Source of the DNA: JACCWP01 sp963801045
GTDB lineage: Bacteria > Actinomycetota > Actinomycetes > Propionibacteriales > Nocardioidaceae
Reading direction: 5' to 3'
Assembly: GCA_963801045.1 (NCBI GenBank)
Contig: CAWDDC010000004.1
Location: 1,488,001-1,552,000 of the forward strand
Length of the DNA: 64,000 nt
The notes beneath the pieces were generated by a model. The model was not told the origin of the DNA, made no database searches, and worked only from the letters and a program-made list of their open reading frames with translations. Positions 36,058 to 44,211 of the stretch are shown here, piece after piece. How positions within the stretch are numbered: position 1 is the stretch's first letter; every line of letters starts with the position of its first letter. The translations under genes were made by a program, and so were the position numbers.

Positions 36058-36521
36058 CCGTCGGCCAGCCGGGGCGGGAAGCCGCCGGTCGCCACCGGTC
36101 CCCAGCGGGTCGGCGTGATCCGCAGCAGCACCTTGTCCTGCGCGCGCATCGCCTCGCGGTAGTCGTCCCAGTCGGGGTGCTCACCGCTGATCGACCGGTA
36201 GTAGTCGACCAGGCCGTCGAGCGCGTCCGGCATGTCGAGCACCTCGCCCTCACCGTCGACCTGCAGCCAGGCGCCGCCGAAGTCGTCGGACAGCACCAGG
36301 ACACCGGCGCGCGAGTCGCGGCGGATGTTGCGCGTCTTGGCCCGCTCGGGATAGCTGGACACCACCAGCCGTCCGTCCGCGTCGACGCCGCCGGTGACCG
36401 GCGAGGCCTGCGCGGTGCCGTCGCGGCGGTACGTCAGCAGCACGAAGTGGTGCCGCGGGCGGACGAAGTCGAGCATCCCGTCGCGGTCGACCTCGGTGGC
36501 GGTGGCGATCGTCCTGGCCAT
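36054..36521 (-). CDS. PPOX-class F420-dependent oxidoreductase
   Basis: 155 residues. It has LTYRRDGTAQASPVTGGVDADGRLVVSSYPERAKTRNIRRD and AWLQVDGEGEVLD, the flavin/deazaflavin split-barrel pattern seen in Rv1155-like F420-binding proteins. It starts the two-gene unit with the NlpC/P60 gene (4-nt overlap), but no functional link between them is evident. Confidence 0.85.
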   Translation of the reverse strand: MARTIATATEVDRDGMLDFVRPRHHFVLLTYRRDGTAQASPVTGGVDADGRLVVSSYPERAKTRNIRRDSRAGVLVLSDDFGGAWLQVDGEGEVLDMPDALDGLVDYYRSISGEHPDWDDYREAMRAQDKVLLRITPTRWGPVATGGFPPRLADG

Positions 36522-36565
36522 GGCAGGCGAGCCTAGGCGGTCGGCAGTCGGCCGCTGCTGCCAGC

Positions 36566-37183
36566 ATGGGCGCCGTGGGCACCGAGAAGACGTTCGGTCG
36601 CGACGTCACCGGCGACGACTGGTACGCCCGCGACCTCGGCAGCGAGCGCTTCGTCGAGTGCACCTTCACCGAGGTCGACCTGACCGAGGCGCGCAGCAGC
36701 GGCGCCGTGTTCGACCGGTGCCGGTTCGACCGGTGCCGGCTCAACGTCTCCGAGCACCACGGCACGGCCTTCACCGGCTGCACGTTCACGAGCACGTCCT
36801 GGTTCGGCGCGGTACTCGACGGCTGCAAGCTGATGGGCAGCACGTTCGACCGCTGCGTCCTGCGCCCGCTCACCGTCACCGGCGGGCTCTGGCGCGGCGT
36901 CGTGCTGTCCGGCGCCGACCTCAACGGGCTCGACCTCCGCGGCCTTCAGCTGCAGGACTCCGACCTCAGCGGCGCCCGGCTGCGCGACTGCGACCTGCGT
37001 GGCGCGGACCTCACGGCGGCGTCGGTCGAGGGAGCGGACCTGGCCGGCGCCGACCTGCGAGGTGCGTCCCTGTTCGGCGTCGACCTCGAGGAGGCCTCGC
37101 TGCGCGAGACCCGCGTCGACCTGGCGGGCGGGGTCGCCGTCGCGGAGCGGCACGGCGCGGTGGTCGAGGTGCCCGACGCGTGA
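36566..37183 (+). CDS. Pentapeptide repeat protein
   Basis: 205 residues. Consecutive A(D/N)LxG-type pentapeptides run from about residue 30 to 190 (FVECTFTEVDLTEAR, LSGADLNGLDLRGLQLQDSDLSGARL, ADLAGADLRGASLFGVDL), predicting a right-handed quadrilateral beta-helix. The Qnr/MfpA group mimics DNA and binds gyrase, but this protein lacks features that would prove that role. It is a single gene facing the GST-like gene tail to tail. Confidence 0.88.
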   Translation: MGAVGTEKTFGRDVTGDDWYARDLGSERFVECTFTEVDLTEARSSGAVFDRCRFDRCRLNVSEHHGTAFTGCTFTSTSWFGAVLDGCKLMGSTFDRCVLRPLTVTGGLWRGVVLSGADLNGLDLRGLQLQDSDLSGARLRDCDLRGADLTAASVEGADLAGADLRGASLFGVDLEEASLRETRVDLAGGVAVAERHGAVVEVPDA

Positions 37184-37187
37184 CGTG

Positions 37188-38168
37188 TCAGGCGCGCCAG
37201 CGATAGGTGGCCAGCCCGGTCTCCGTCGTGGGCGGGGTCCCGTCGCCGAACGGCGTGCCGCCGAGCTGCTCGCGGTGGTGGCCGCGGGTCCAGTCGAGGT
37301 GCGGGCCGCGCGGCACGATCCCGGACGGGTTCAGCGACCGGTGCACCTCGTGGTAGTGGTGCTTGATGTGGCACATGTTGACCGTGTCGCCGATGCCGGG
37401 GGTCTGCATGAGGTCGAGCAGGTAGGCGTCCAGGACCGGGTCCTCGCTCACCTTGTTCCGGTTGCACTTGAAGTGCCCGTGGTAGACCGCGTCGAAGCGC
37501 ACCAGCGTCGTGAACACCCGGACGTCGGCCTCGGTGACGTGGTCGCCGACCAGGTACCGCCGGGTGGTCAGCCGGTCCGACAGCCAGTCCAGGCAGTCGA
37601 AGACGGCTGAGTACGACTTCTCGTACGCCCCCTGGGTGTCGGCGAAGCCGGCGCCGTAGACCGCGTCGTTGAGGTCGCGGTAGACGCGGGTGTTGACCTC
37701 GTCGATCTCGTCACGCAACGCCTCCGGGTAGAGGTCGGGTGCGCCGGGGCGGTGGTGCGCCGTCCACTGGGTCGACAGGTCAAGCGTGATCTGGGGGAAG
37801 TCGTTGGTGACCAGCACGCCGCTCGGCACGTCCACGATCGACGGCACGCTGGTGCCGTTGTTCCACTCCGGCGTGCGCGCCGCGTAGGCCTCGGCGAGGT
37901 GGTGGATGCCGAGCACCGGGTCGACGCCGTCGGGATCGAGGCTGAAGCGCCAGTCCTGCTCGTCGTGGATCGGGTCGACGATGCCGAGGCTGATCTCGTG
38001 CTCCAGCCCCAGCAGCCGCCGGACCAGCACCGCCCGGCTGGCCCACGGGCAGGCCAGGGAGGCGATCAGCCGGTAGCGGCCGGGCTCGACCGGCCACCGT
38101 GCGCCGGGGTCGTCGAGGATGCGGTCGGTGAACTCGGAGTCCCCGTGGGTGTAGCTCTCCTGTGGCAC
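37188..38168 (-). CDS. Glutathionyl-hydroquinone-reductase-like (Xi class GST) protein
   Basis: 326 residues. The thioredoxin-like domain has the Xi-class Cys motif ASLACPWASRAVLVRRLLGLE, and the helical domain contains DLNDAVYGAGFA, RYLVGDHVTEADVRVFTTLVRFDAVYHGHFKCN and YLLDLMQTPGI. The family reductively cleaves glutathionyl-hydroquinones, but actinobacteria use mycothiol, so the physiological thiol is unclear. The GTG at 38168 has GGTGAGGGG close upstream. Just downstream of the beta-lactamase-like gene (4 nt gap), so co-transcribed. Confidence 0.85.
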   Translation of the reverse strand: MPQESYTHGDSEFTDRILDDPGARWPVEPGRYRLIASLACPWASRAVLVRRLLGLEHEISLGIVDPIHDEQDWRFSLDPDGVDPVLGIHHLAEAYAARTPEWNNGTSVPSIVDVPSGVLVTNDFPQITLDLSTQWTAHHRPGAPDLYPEALRDEIDEVNTRVYRDLNDAVYGAGFADTQGAYEKSYSAVFDCLDWLSDRLTTRRYLVGDHVTEADVRVFTTLVRFDAVYHGHFKCNRNKVSEDPVLDAYLLDLMQTPGIGDTVNMCHIKHHYHEVHRSLNPSGIVPRGPHLDWTRGHHREQLGGTPFGDGTPPTTETGLATYRWRA

Positions 38169-38172
38169 CCCC

Positions 38173-38997
38173 TCACCTTCGCAGGTCGCGCCGACTGCGC
38201 CACACGACCCCCGCGGCCTCGGCGACGACGGCGTGCGCCGCCTCGCCCGGCAGCGTCGTCGTGGTGAACACCGACAGCACGAAGGGCTCCTCGTGCACCG
38301 GCCGCACCACCCCGACGTCGTGGCAGCACTCGTCGATCCAGCCGGTCTTGTGAGCGAAGTACGTGCCCGCGGGCAGCCCGGCCGGGATCGCGTCGTTCCA
38401 CTCGTTGGCCGCGAGCAGCCGCTCCAGCCGCGCGACCGCCTCGGGTGGCAGCAGGCGTCCGTCGAGGAGGGCGCAGAGCACGGCGGCGAGGTCGCCGGCG
38501 GTGGCGGTGTTGGAGATTCCGGCGGCGCTCGCGGCGGTGTCCTGGATCCCCTTGCGCAGCGCGGAGTGGGTGGCACCGGCGAGCCGGTAGACCTCGCCGA
38601 CCGCCGCTGTGCCGACCCGGTCGATCAGCAGGTTGGTGGCCAGGTTGCTGGAGCTGACGATCGCCCGCTCGACCAGCCAGCCGAGCGGCGCCGACGCACC
38701 GACCCGCTGCCACGGCTCGTCGTCGTTGTCGTAGTCACGAGTGACCTCGTACGTCCCGCCGACCACCGAGGTGAAGCGGGGGGTCACGGGCACCGCGTCG
38801 TCCAGCCCGAGCTGCCCACGCTCGGCCAGCCGAAGCACGGCGACCGCCAGCGGCAGCTTCATGGTCGACGCCGCCAGGTGCACGGCGTCGGGCTGCCGGG
38901 TGAGCCAGGGCGTGCCGTCGGTCGCGCCGACCCACACCGACAGCGTGGTGCCGTCGCGGGCGGCGAGGGCGTCCAGCTGCTCCGCCGCGTCGGTCAC
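38173..38997 (-). CDS. Class A beta-lactamase-fold serine hydrolase
   Basis: 274 residues. The active-site motifs are S44-x-x-K47 (STMK), SSN near 116-118 and HKTGW near 217. There is no signal peptide, while secreted class A enzymes have one. The product is therefore likely cytosolic and may act on murein peptides rather than antibiotics. The GTG overlaps the dipeptide epimerase stop by 4 nt, so the two are one operon, which fits cell-wall peptide recycling. Confidence 0.85.
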   Translation of the reverse strand: MTDAAEQLDALAARDGTTLSVWVGATDGTPWLTRQPDAVHLAASTMKLPLAVAVLRLAERGQLGLDDAVPVTPRFTSVVGGTYEVTRDYDNDDEPWQRVGASAPLGWLVERAIVSSSNLATNLLIDRVGTAAVGEVYRLAGATHSALRKGIQDTAASAAGISNTATAGDLAAVLCALLDGRLLPPEAVARLERLLAANEWNDAIPAGLPAGTYFAHKTGWIDECCHDVGVVRPVHEEPFVLSVFTTTTLPGEAAHAVVAEAAGVVWRSRRDLRR

Positions 38998-40067
38998 GGT
39001 CGCTGCACGCCCAGTCCGGGGGAGTCCGGTAGGTGCAGCACCGCCCCGTCGTAGCCCGCACCGCCCGTCAGCGGTGAGGACGCGAGCCACCAGGCTGCGT
39101 CGAGGTCGGGCACGACGGTCGTGCCGTACGCGGCGACGAGGCTCGCGGCGGCGCCGACCCCGACCGGGCCTTCGAGCATCGAGCCCACCATGGTGCCGAG
39201 GCCGTGCGCACGGGCCAGCTCGAGCAACGTCCGCGCCGGCAGCAGCCCTCCGGCCTTGGCCAGCTTGACGTTGACCAGGTCGGCCGCCCCGCGGCGGATC
39301 ACCTCGACCAGGTCGCGGATCCCGAAGACCGACTCGTCGGCCATGACCGGCGTGCCCACCCGGTCCCGCACCCAGCTCATGCCGTCGAGATCGGCGGCCG
39401 CGACCGGCTGCTCGACCAGCTCGACGTCGGCGCCGGCGTCCTCGAGCCGGCGCAGGACGCGTACCGCCTCGCGCGCGCTCCAGCCCTGGTTGGCGTCCAG
39501 CCGGATCGCCACGCCGGGTCCGACCGCTGCGCGCACCGCCAGCACCCGGTCGACGTCGGTGGCGGCGTCGGTGCCGACCTTGACCTTGAGCACGTCGAAA
39601 CCGTCGGCGACCCGTTCACGCGCTGCCGCGGCCAGCGACTCGGGGTCGCCCGCGGCGGCCACGGTCACGTCGGTCGGCACCTGGAGCTGGCTGCCGCCCA
39701 GCAGCACGGGCAGGCTCACCCCGAGGCGGCGCGCGGCCAGGTCGTGCAGGGCGACGTCGACGGCGGCCTTGGCGGTCGGGTTGGCCGCCACTGCGGCGGC
39801 CAGGTCGTGCAGCAGCGGCACCAGGTCGTCGGCGTCGCGGCCGACGACCACGTCGCGCAACGGCCCCTCGACGCAGGCGCGGGTCGAGGCGAGCGACTCA
39901 CCGGTGACCCGCCAGACCTGCGGCGCCTCGCCGAGCCCGTAGGCGTCGTCGGAGTCGACCAGCTCGACCAGCACCGACTCGATCTGCGTCGCGGTGCGCA
40001 GCGCGGTGACGAACGGTGTGTGCAGGGGTGCCTGCAGCGGGTGGCAGCGGACGTCGCGGATCGGCAC
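38994..40067 (-). CDS. Dipeptide (L-Ala-D/L-Glu) epimerase, enolase superfamily
   Basis: 357 residues. Enolase-fold residues are K161 and K163 (LKVKVG), D191 with N193 (LDANQGW), E219 (VEQP), D244 (ADES) and K268 (VNVKLAKAGG), the arrangement of muconate-lactonizing-type enzymes, including Ala-Glu epimerase. It would convert L-Ala-D-Glu from murein to the L,L form for breakdown. Its coupling to a beta-lactamase-fold protein, with NlpC/P60 nearby, supports this. Confidence 0.85.
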   Translation of the reverse strand: MPIRDVRCHPLQAPLHTPFVTALRTATQIESVLVELVDSDDAYGLGEAPQVWRVTGESLASTRACVEGPLRDVVVGRDADDLVPLLHDLAAAVAANPTAKAAVDVALHDLAARRLGVSLPVLLGGSQLQVPTDVTVAAAGDPESLAAAARERVADGFDVLKVKVGTDAATDVDRVLAVRAAVGPGVAIRLDANQGWSAREAVRVLRRLEDAGADVELVEQPVAAADLDGMSWVRDRVGTPVMADESVFGIRDLVEVIRRGAADLVNVKLAKAGGLLPARTLLELARAHGLGTMVGSMLEGPVGVGAAASLVAAYGTTVVPDLDAAWWLASSPLTGGAGYDGAVLHLPDSPGLGVQRP

Positions 40068-40092
40068 GCCGGAAGCCTAGGCCGGGTCGGCG

Positions 40093-41565
40093 TCAGCCCC
40101 CGAGGTCGCTGGGGTCGCGGACGAACGTCCGCTGCGCCCGCAGTGCACGGTTGACGAACCACGTGATGACCCAGAGCACGACACCGATGGCGAGCAGGAC
40201 GCCGGCGACCTTGTACTCGTCGCTGCCTCGGCCGGACAACGGGGTCACCAGGTAGACGCAGCAGATCACCCCGATCACCGGGAGGATCGTGGGAGCCCGG
40301 AAGTGGTCCGGGTTCGGCGCGGTGCCCGTCGGGTCGTACTGCGGTGTGCTGTCCGTGCGGCGGTCGTCGCGGCGCAGCACCAGGCACGAGACGTTGACGA
40401 CCGCGAACACGGCGAGCAGCAGCAGTGCCGTGGTGCCGCCCAGGGTGGCGACCGCGTCCTCGCTGACCTGGCCGATGCCGGCGATGAGCCCGAGGGCGAG
40501 CAGGGTGGTGAAGATGATCGCGACCCACGGCGTCCGGCGGACCGGGTGGACCTTGCCGAGCACCGGTGGCAGCACGGCCTGGCGTGCCATCCCGTACAGC
40601 AGCCGGCTGGCCATCAGCATGTTGATCAGCGCCGAGTTGGCGACCGCGAACATCGTGATGATCGGGAACAGCTCGTCCATCGGCAGGTCCGGGGCACCGG
40701 CGTTGACGACCTCGAGCAGCGGGGTGTCGCTGGCCTCCAGGGTGCCGACCGGCACCAGGGCAACCGCGCAGATCGAGACCAGCACGTAGATGGCACCGGT
40801 GATGGACAGGCCGGTGAGCATCATCTTCGGGAAGATCTTGCTGGGTTCCTTCGTCTCCTCGGCCATGTTGACCGAGTCCTCGAACCCGACCATGGCGAAG
40901 AACGCCAGCGAGGTCGCCGTCGTCACCGCCAGGAACACGTTCTTGTCCTCGGGGGTGTCGAAGGCGACCACGCGCGAGAAGTCGACGTCGTCGCCGGTGA
41001 ACGCGTAGAAGCCGATGAGGATCACCAGCAGCAGACCGGAGAGCTCCACCAGCGTGAGCACGACGTTGGCCTTGACGCTCTCGCCGACACCGCGGAAGTT
41101 GACCGCGGCCACGACCAGCATGAAGCCGACGGCCATCAGCGTGATCTCACCCGACGTGGGGACCGCGTTGAAGGCCGTGCCGAGGTTGGTCGCGAAGGCG
41201 CGCGAGGCGGTCGAGGCGGACGTGATGCCGGAGCACATGACCGTGAACGCCACCAGGAACGTCAGGAAGTGCACGCCGAAGGCCTTGTGCGTGTAGAGCG
41301 CGGCGCCGGCAGCCTGCGGGTACTTGGTCACCAGCTCGAGGTACGAGAACGCCGTGACCGTGGCGATCCCGAACGAGACGAGGAACGGCACCCACGCCGC
41401 CCCGCCGACCTCGGCGGCCACCTGACCGGTGAGGGCGTAGACACCGGTGCCGAGGATGTCGCCGACGATGAACAGCAGCAGCAGCCTGGGCCCCATCACC
41501 CGCTTGAGCTCGGTCCGTTGCTCGCCGCCCGATGCTGCCTGCGTGGTGCTCCCTGGATCTGCCAT
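40093..41565 (-). CDS. APC family amino-acid permease
   Basis: 490 residues with about 12 membrane segments. The first has LLLLFIVGDILGTGVYALTGQVAAEVGG and the loop after segment 6 has VGFEDSVNMAEETKEPSKIFPKMM, both typical of APC/CAT-like transporters. It sits next to the dipeptide epimerase (25 nt gap, same strand) and could import amino acids or small peptides for that pathway, but the substrate is not shown. Not closely similar to the permease at 2.5 kb. Confidence 0.88.
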   Translation of the reverse strand: MADPGSTTQAASGGEQRTELKRVMGPRLLLLFIVGDILGTGVYALTGQVAAEVGGAAWVPFLVSFGIATVTAFSYLELVTKYPQAAGAALYTHKAFGVHFLTFLVAFTVMCSGITSASTASRAFATNLGTAFNAVPTSGEITLMAVGFMLVVAAVNFRGVGESVKANVVLTLVELSGLLLVILIGFYAFTGDDVDFSRVVAFDTPEDKNVFLAVTTATSLAFFAMVGFEDSVNMAEETKEPSKIFPKMMLTGLSITGAIYVLVSICAVALVPVGTLEASDTPLLEVVNAGAPDLPMDELFPIITMFAVANSALINMLMASRLLYGMARQAVLPPVLGKVHPVRRTPWVAIIFTTLLALGLIAGIGQVSEDAVATLGGTTALLLLAVFAVVNVSCLVLRRDDRRTDSTPQYDPTGTAPNPDHFRAPTILPVIGVICCVYLVTPLSGRGSDEYKVAGVLLAIGVVLWVITWFVNRALRAQRTFVRDPSDLGG

Positions 41566-41621
41566 GCCGGACACTCTCGGACCTGGCGGGCAGACCGCGC
41601 AACCAGGACGCCCGTTCCGGC

Positions 41622-41627
41622 TACCGT
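41622..41627 (+). promoter_or_regulatory. -10 hexamer of a probable leaderless promoter (methyltransferase gene)
   Basis: TACCGT ends 8 nt before the ATG at 41636 and no Shine-Dalgarno lies between. Confidence 0.35.
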
Positions 41628-41635
41628 TCCGGCCC

Positions 41636-42160
41636 ATGCGCTGGCAGGCGGCCGACCGCATGCGGTGGGCGTTCGAGGTCGTCGCGCCGCGCCCGACCGA
41701 CCGGCTGCTCGAGGTGGGATCCGGGCACGGCGTGCTCGTCAGTCTGCTCGCCGAGGCCCTCACCACCGGGTATGTGGTCGGCCTCGACCGGTCTCCGACC
41801 ATGACCGAGACCGCTGGTCGACGGAACCGGGCACACGTCGAGACCGGCCGGGTGCGGCTGCTGACCGGGACGTTCGAGGGCACCGACCTGGGCGGCGGGC
41901 GGTTCGACCGGCTGGTGGCGTTCAACGTCGCGCTGTTCCACCGCTCCGCCGACCCGTGGCGCCGGGTGGGCGAGCTGCTGGAGCCGGACGGCGAGGCGTA
42001 CGTGTTCCACCAGCTGATGGACCCGACGGCACACCAGCAGGTGCTGGCCGGCTTCACCGACGTGCTGGCGACCGCCGGCTGGTCGGTCGGCCGGGTGCTG
42101 CGCGCCGACACCCGGCCGTACCCGAGCGTGGCCGTGGTCGCCCGCCGTCGCCAGCCATGA
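41636..42160 (+). CDS. Class I SAM-dependent methyltransferase
   Basis: 174 residues. Motif I is LLEVGSGHGVLVSLLA (residues about 24-40) and the acidic adenosine-binding end of beta-2 is VVGLDRSPTM, followed by RFDRLVAFNVALFH. The protein is short for the fold, so the substrate must bind to few added elements. The substrate cannot be named. Divergent from the permease across 70 nt. Confidence 0.82.
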   Translation: MRWQAADRMRWAFEVVAPRPTDRLLEVGSGHGVLVSLLAEALTTGYVVGLDRSPTMTETAGRRNRAHVETGRVRLLTGTFEGTDLGGGRFDRLVAFNVALFHRSADPWRRVGELLEPDGEAYVFHQLMDPTAHQQVLAGFTDVLATAGWSVGRVLRADTRPYPSVAVVARRRQP

Positions 42161-42166
42161 CCGGGG

Positions 42167-42763
42167 TCAGGCGTCGTCTTCCGGCGGGAGGACGCGGAAG
42201 CGCAGGTGCGTGGCCGCCGGAGTGTGGACGACCTCGCTCGCCTCGAGCCGGGTGTGGTCGGTCGTGAGGGCGTCGAACACCCGGGTGCCGCCGCCGAACA
42301 GCACCGGGACGAGGTGGATGGAGATCTCGTCGACCAGACCGGCCTGGACGAACTGCTGTCCGAGGTTGGCCCCGCCCATCACCGTGACCGAGCCGGAGCC
42401 GGCGGCCGCCTTGGCCCGCGTCAGCGCTTCCTCGATGCCGCCGGTGACGAACTCGTACACCCCGCCCTCCGGGCTCTGGTCCGGCGCCTCGTGCGTGACG
42501 ACGAACACGGGCCGCCGGTCGGGGCCGGTCGGTCCGTCCGCCCCCCACCAGGGCAGCGAGTGGTCGTACGTGACCCGGCCGGCGATCACCGCCCCGAGGT
42601 CCGCCATGGCCGCCGCCATGTACTCCTGGTTGCGCGGGTCCTCACCGAACGCCCAGTGGTGCAGGACCTCGCCGCCCTTGCCCATCGGCTCGTCCGCCGT
42701 CTGGTGCGCTGCCGTCAGGTAGCCGTCCAGCGACATGCTGGTGTCGAAAACTACGGTGGTCAT
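42167..42763 (-). CDS. Dihydrofolate reductase family protein (RibD C-terminal-like)
   Basis: 198 residues. TTVVFDTSMSLDGYLTA at the N-terminus, MADLGAVIAGRVTYD and VTVMGGANLGQQFVQAGLVDEISIHLVPVLFGGGTRVFD near the C-terminus are features of the small actinobacterial RibD_C/YyaP-type reductases. These bind NADPH, but their substrates are mostly unknown. GGGAGG is 6 nt before the ATG at 42763. Confidence 0.87.
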   Translation of the reverse strand: MTTVVFDTSMSLDGYLTAAHQTADEPMGKGGEVLHHWAFGEDPRNQEYMAAAMADLGAVIAGRVTYDHSLPWWGADGPTGPDRRPVFVVTHEAPDQSPEGGVYEFVTGGIEEALTRAKAAAGSGSVTVMGGANLGQQFVQAGLVDEISIHLVPVLFGGGTRVFDALTTDHTRLEASEVVHTPAATHLRFRVLPPEDDA

Positions 42764-42886
42764 CGGAACCTCCCTGGTTGATCGGATGTCAGCCAGGGTT
42801 TCGGTTCCGGCGAGGTGGGGCCTCCGTGCGCACCACGGAGTCGCCACGCAACTGCCACGGATCCCTGCGATCAGGCTGCGCGATCG

Positions 42887-43399
42887 TCAGAGGTGGTATC
42901 GAACCTTGACGCGCGTCCTCGTGCCATCGCCTATCGGCCTGGCCGTGATCGTGCCCTCTGCCCCCAGGAACCTTCCGGTGCCCTTGAGCACCGGTCCGTG
43001 GAACACCTCATCGCCGGACTGGAAGTTGGCGTGCACCCGAGCGATCAGGATTCCGCCCTTGAGCGACGCCGCCACGTCAATGCGGGCACGGCCGGTCTGT
43101 GGATCGAACTTGCCGGACACCGAGTCGTACCCGACGATCTTTCCCGTCCTGAGCGAGCGGATTCTGTCGGCGGTGACAAAGCCGTTCCTGCCGACATTGT
43201 GGGACGCGATCTCGGTCAATCTCCATCTGAGGATGTAGACCACCCTGTCATCAGGTGCCGGTGCAGAGCCCGGTGCAGCAGCCGGTGCAGAGCCCGGTGC
43301 GGCAGCCGGTGCAGCGGCCGGTGCGGCGGGCGCAGCAGATGCCCCCAGCAGTGCCGTGACGCTCGCCAGTGCTATCGCCGCGAGAACCAGCTTTTTCAT
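42887..43399 (-). CDS. Secreted dirigent / allene-oxide-cyclase-like barrel protein
   Basis: 170 residues. A signal peptide (MKKLVLAAIALASVTALLGASA) is followed by an Ala/Pro/Gly/Ser repeat linker (about 25-48) and a beta-barrel domain ending GTGRFLGAEGTITARPIGDG, the pattern of dirigent and allene-oxide-cyclase-like lipocalin-type barrels. Homologues in bacteria are sparse and of unknown function. Base composition is lower in GC than the neighbours. A weak GAGGAGGCAGG ribosome-binding site is present. Confidence 0.75.
   Translation of the reverse strand: MKKLVLAAIALASVTALLGASAAPAAPAAAPAAAPGSAPAAAPGSAPAPDDRVVYILRWRLTEIASHNVGRNGFVTADRIRSLRTGKIVGYDSVSGKFDPQTGRARIDVAASLKGGILIARVHANFQSGDEVFHGPVLKGTGRFLGAEGTITARPIGDGTRTRVKVRYHL
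43256..43327 (-). repeat. Short tandem repeats encoding the Ala/Pro linker
   Basis: Units of 12 to 18 nt (CCGGTGCAGCAG/CCGGTGCAGAGCC on the plus strand) are repeated five or six times and encode APAAAPGSAPAAAPGSAPA. Such arrays expand and contract by slippage. Confidence 0.7.
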
Positions 43400-43506
43400 T
43401 CCTGCCTCCTCCGTGGTGACCTGAATCCGGTTTCCCCACCGAGATTGAATCTTCCACTCGACAGGCACCACCACAAGGCACAAGCGGGCGCGACAATTCA
43501 TGCCAG

Positions 43507-43524
43507 CACGGCATTCTTGCCGTG
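43507..43524 (-). terminator. Hairpin downstream of the MBL-fold gene
   Basis: CACGGCA-TTCT-TGCCGTG: perfect 7-bp stem and 4-nt loop, located just past the stop of the minus-strand MBL gene. No U-tract follows. Confidence 0.45.
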
Positions 43525-43528
43525 GGCG

Positions 43529-44179
43529 TTACCAGCCCCGCTGGCGCCACTCCGGCACGCTCGCACGCTCGGCACCGAGCGTGGTGTCGTTGCCGTGCCC
43601 GGGGTAGACCCACGTCTTGTCCGGCAGCCGGTCGAAGAGCTTGTGCTCGACGTCGTCGATCAGGCTGGCGAAGTCCTCCGGCGAGCCGGTCTTGCCGACC
43701 CCGCCGGGGAAGAGGCTGTCGCCGGTGAACAGGTGGGCGCCGTCCGCGTCGTCGTAGCGCAGTGCGATGGACCCCGGTGTGTGCCCGAGGAGGTGGATCA
43801 CGCCGAGCTCGCAGACGCCGACCCGGACCACGTCGCCGTCGGCCACCCGGACGTCGACGGGTACCGGGAGGTGGTCGGCGTCGGCGTCGCCCGCGACCGT
43901 CGTGGCTGCCGTGGCGTCCACCACGGCCGGCAACGCCTGCACGTGGTCGTGGTGGCGGTGGGTCGTGACGACCGTGGCCAGGCCGTCGTCCCCGATCAGG
44001 CCGAGCAGCCGTTCCGGCTCCGCCGCGGCGTCGACCAGCAGCTGCTCACCGGTCTCGCGACAGCGCAGCAGGTACGCGTTGTTGTCCATCGGTCCCACTG
44101 CGACCTTCGTCAGCTTCAGGTGCCTCAGCGCCCGCACCTGTGGCTCGCCGCCCACGGTCACCTCGCCGGTGTACGTCAT
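43529..44179 (-). CDS. MBL-fold metallo-hydrolase (glyoxalase II-like)
   Basis: 216 residues. The metal-binding THRHHDH (H74, H76, D78, H79), then GHTPGSIAL, FTGDSLFPGG and YPGHGNDTT match the glyoxalase II/MBL thioester hydrolases that use two Zn or Fe ions. The substrate is unknown; mycothiol-linked thioester hydrolysis is possible because the next gene upstream is of the mycothiol-dependent DinB type, and 32 nt separate them. Confidence 0.88.
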   Translation of the reverse strand: MTYTGEVTVGGEPQVRALRHLKLTKVAVGPMDNNAYLLRCRETGEQLLVDAAAEPERLLGLIGDDGLATVVTTHRHHDHVQALPAVVDATAATTVAGDADADHLPVPVDVRVADGDVVRVGVCELGVIHLLGHTPGSIALRYDDADGAHLFTGDSLFPGGVGKTGSPEDFASLIDDVEHKLFDRLPDKTWVYPGHGNDTTLGAERASVPEWRQRGW

Positions 44180-44211
44180 GGGCCGGACGATAGTCGCCGA
44201 CCGGCGCCGGG

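Noticed and set aside
33856..36162. Long plus-strand open frame opposite the VIT1 and NlpC/P60 genes
   Set aside because: Antisense shadow; no domain, and both genes opposite it have clear family motifs.
36566..37183. Quinolone-resistance (Qnr/MfpA) protein
   Set aside because: Pentapeptide repeats alone do not show gyrase binding; named only by its repeats.
38173..38997. Antibiotic-resistance beta-lactamase
   Set aside because: No signal peptide, and operon coupling to a dipeptide epimerase points to a housekeeping role; resistance cannot be claimed.
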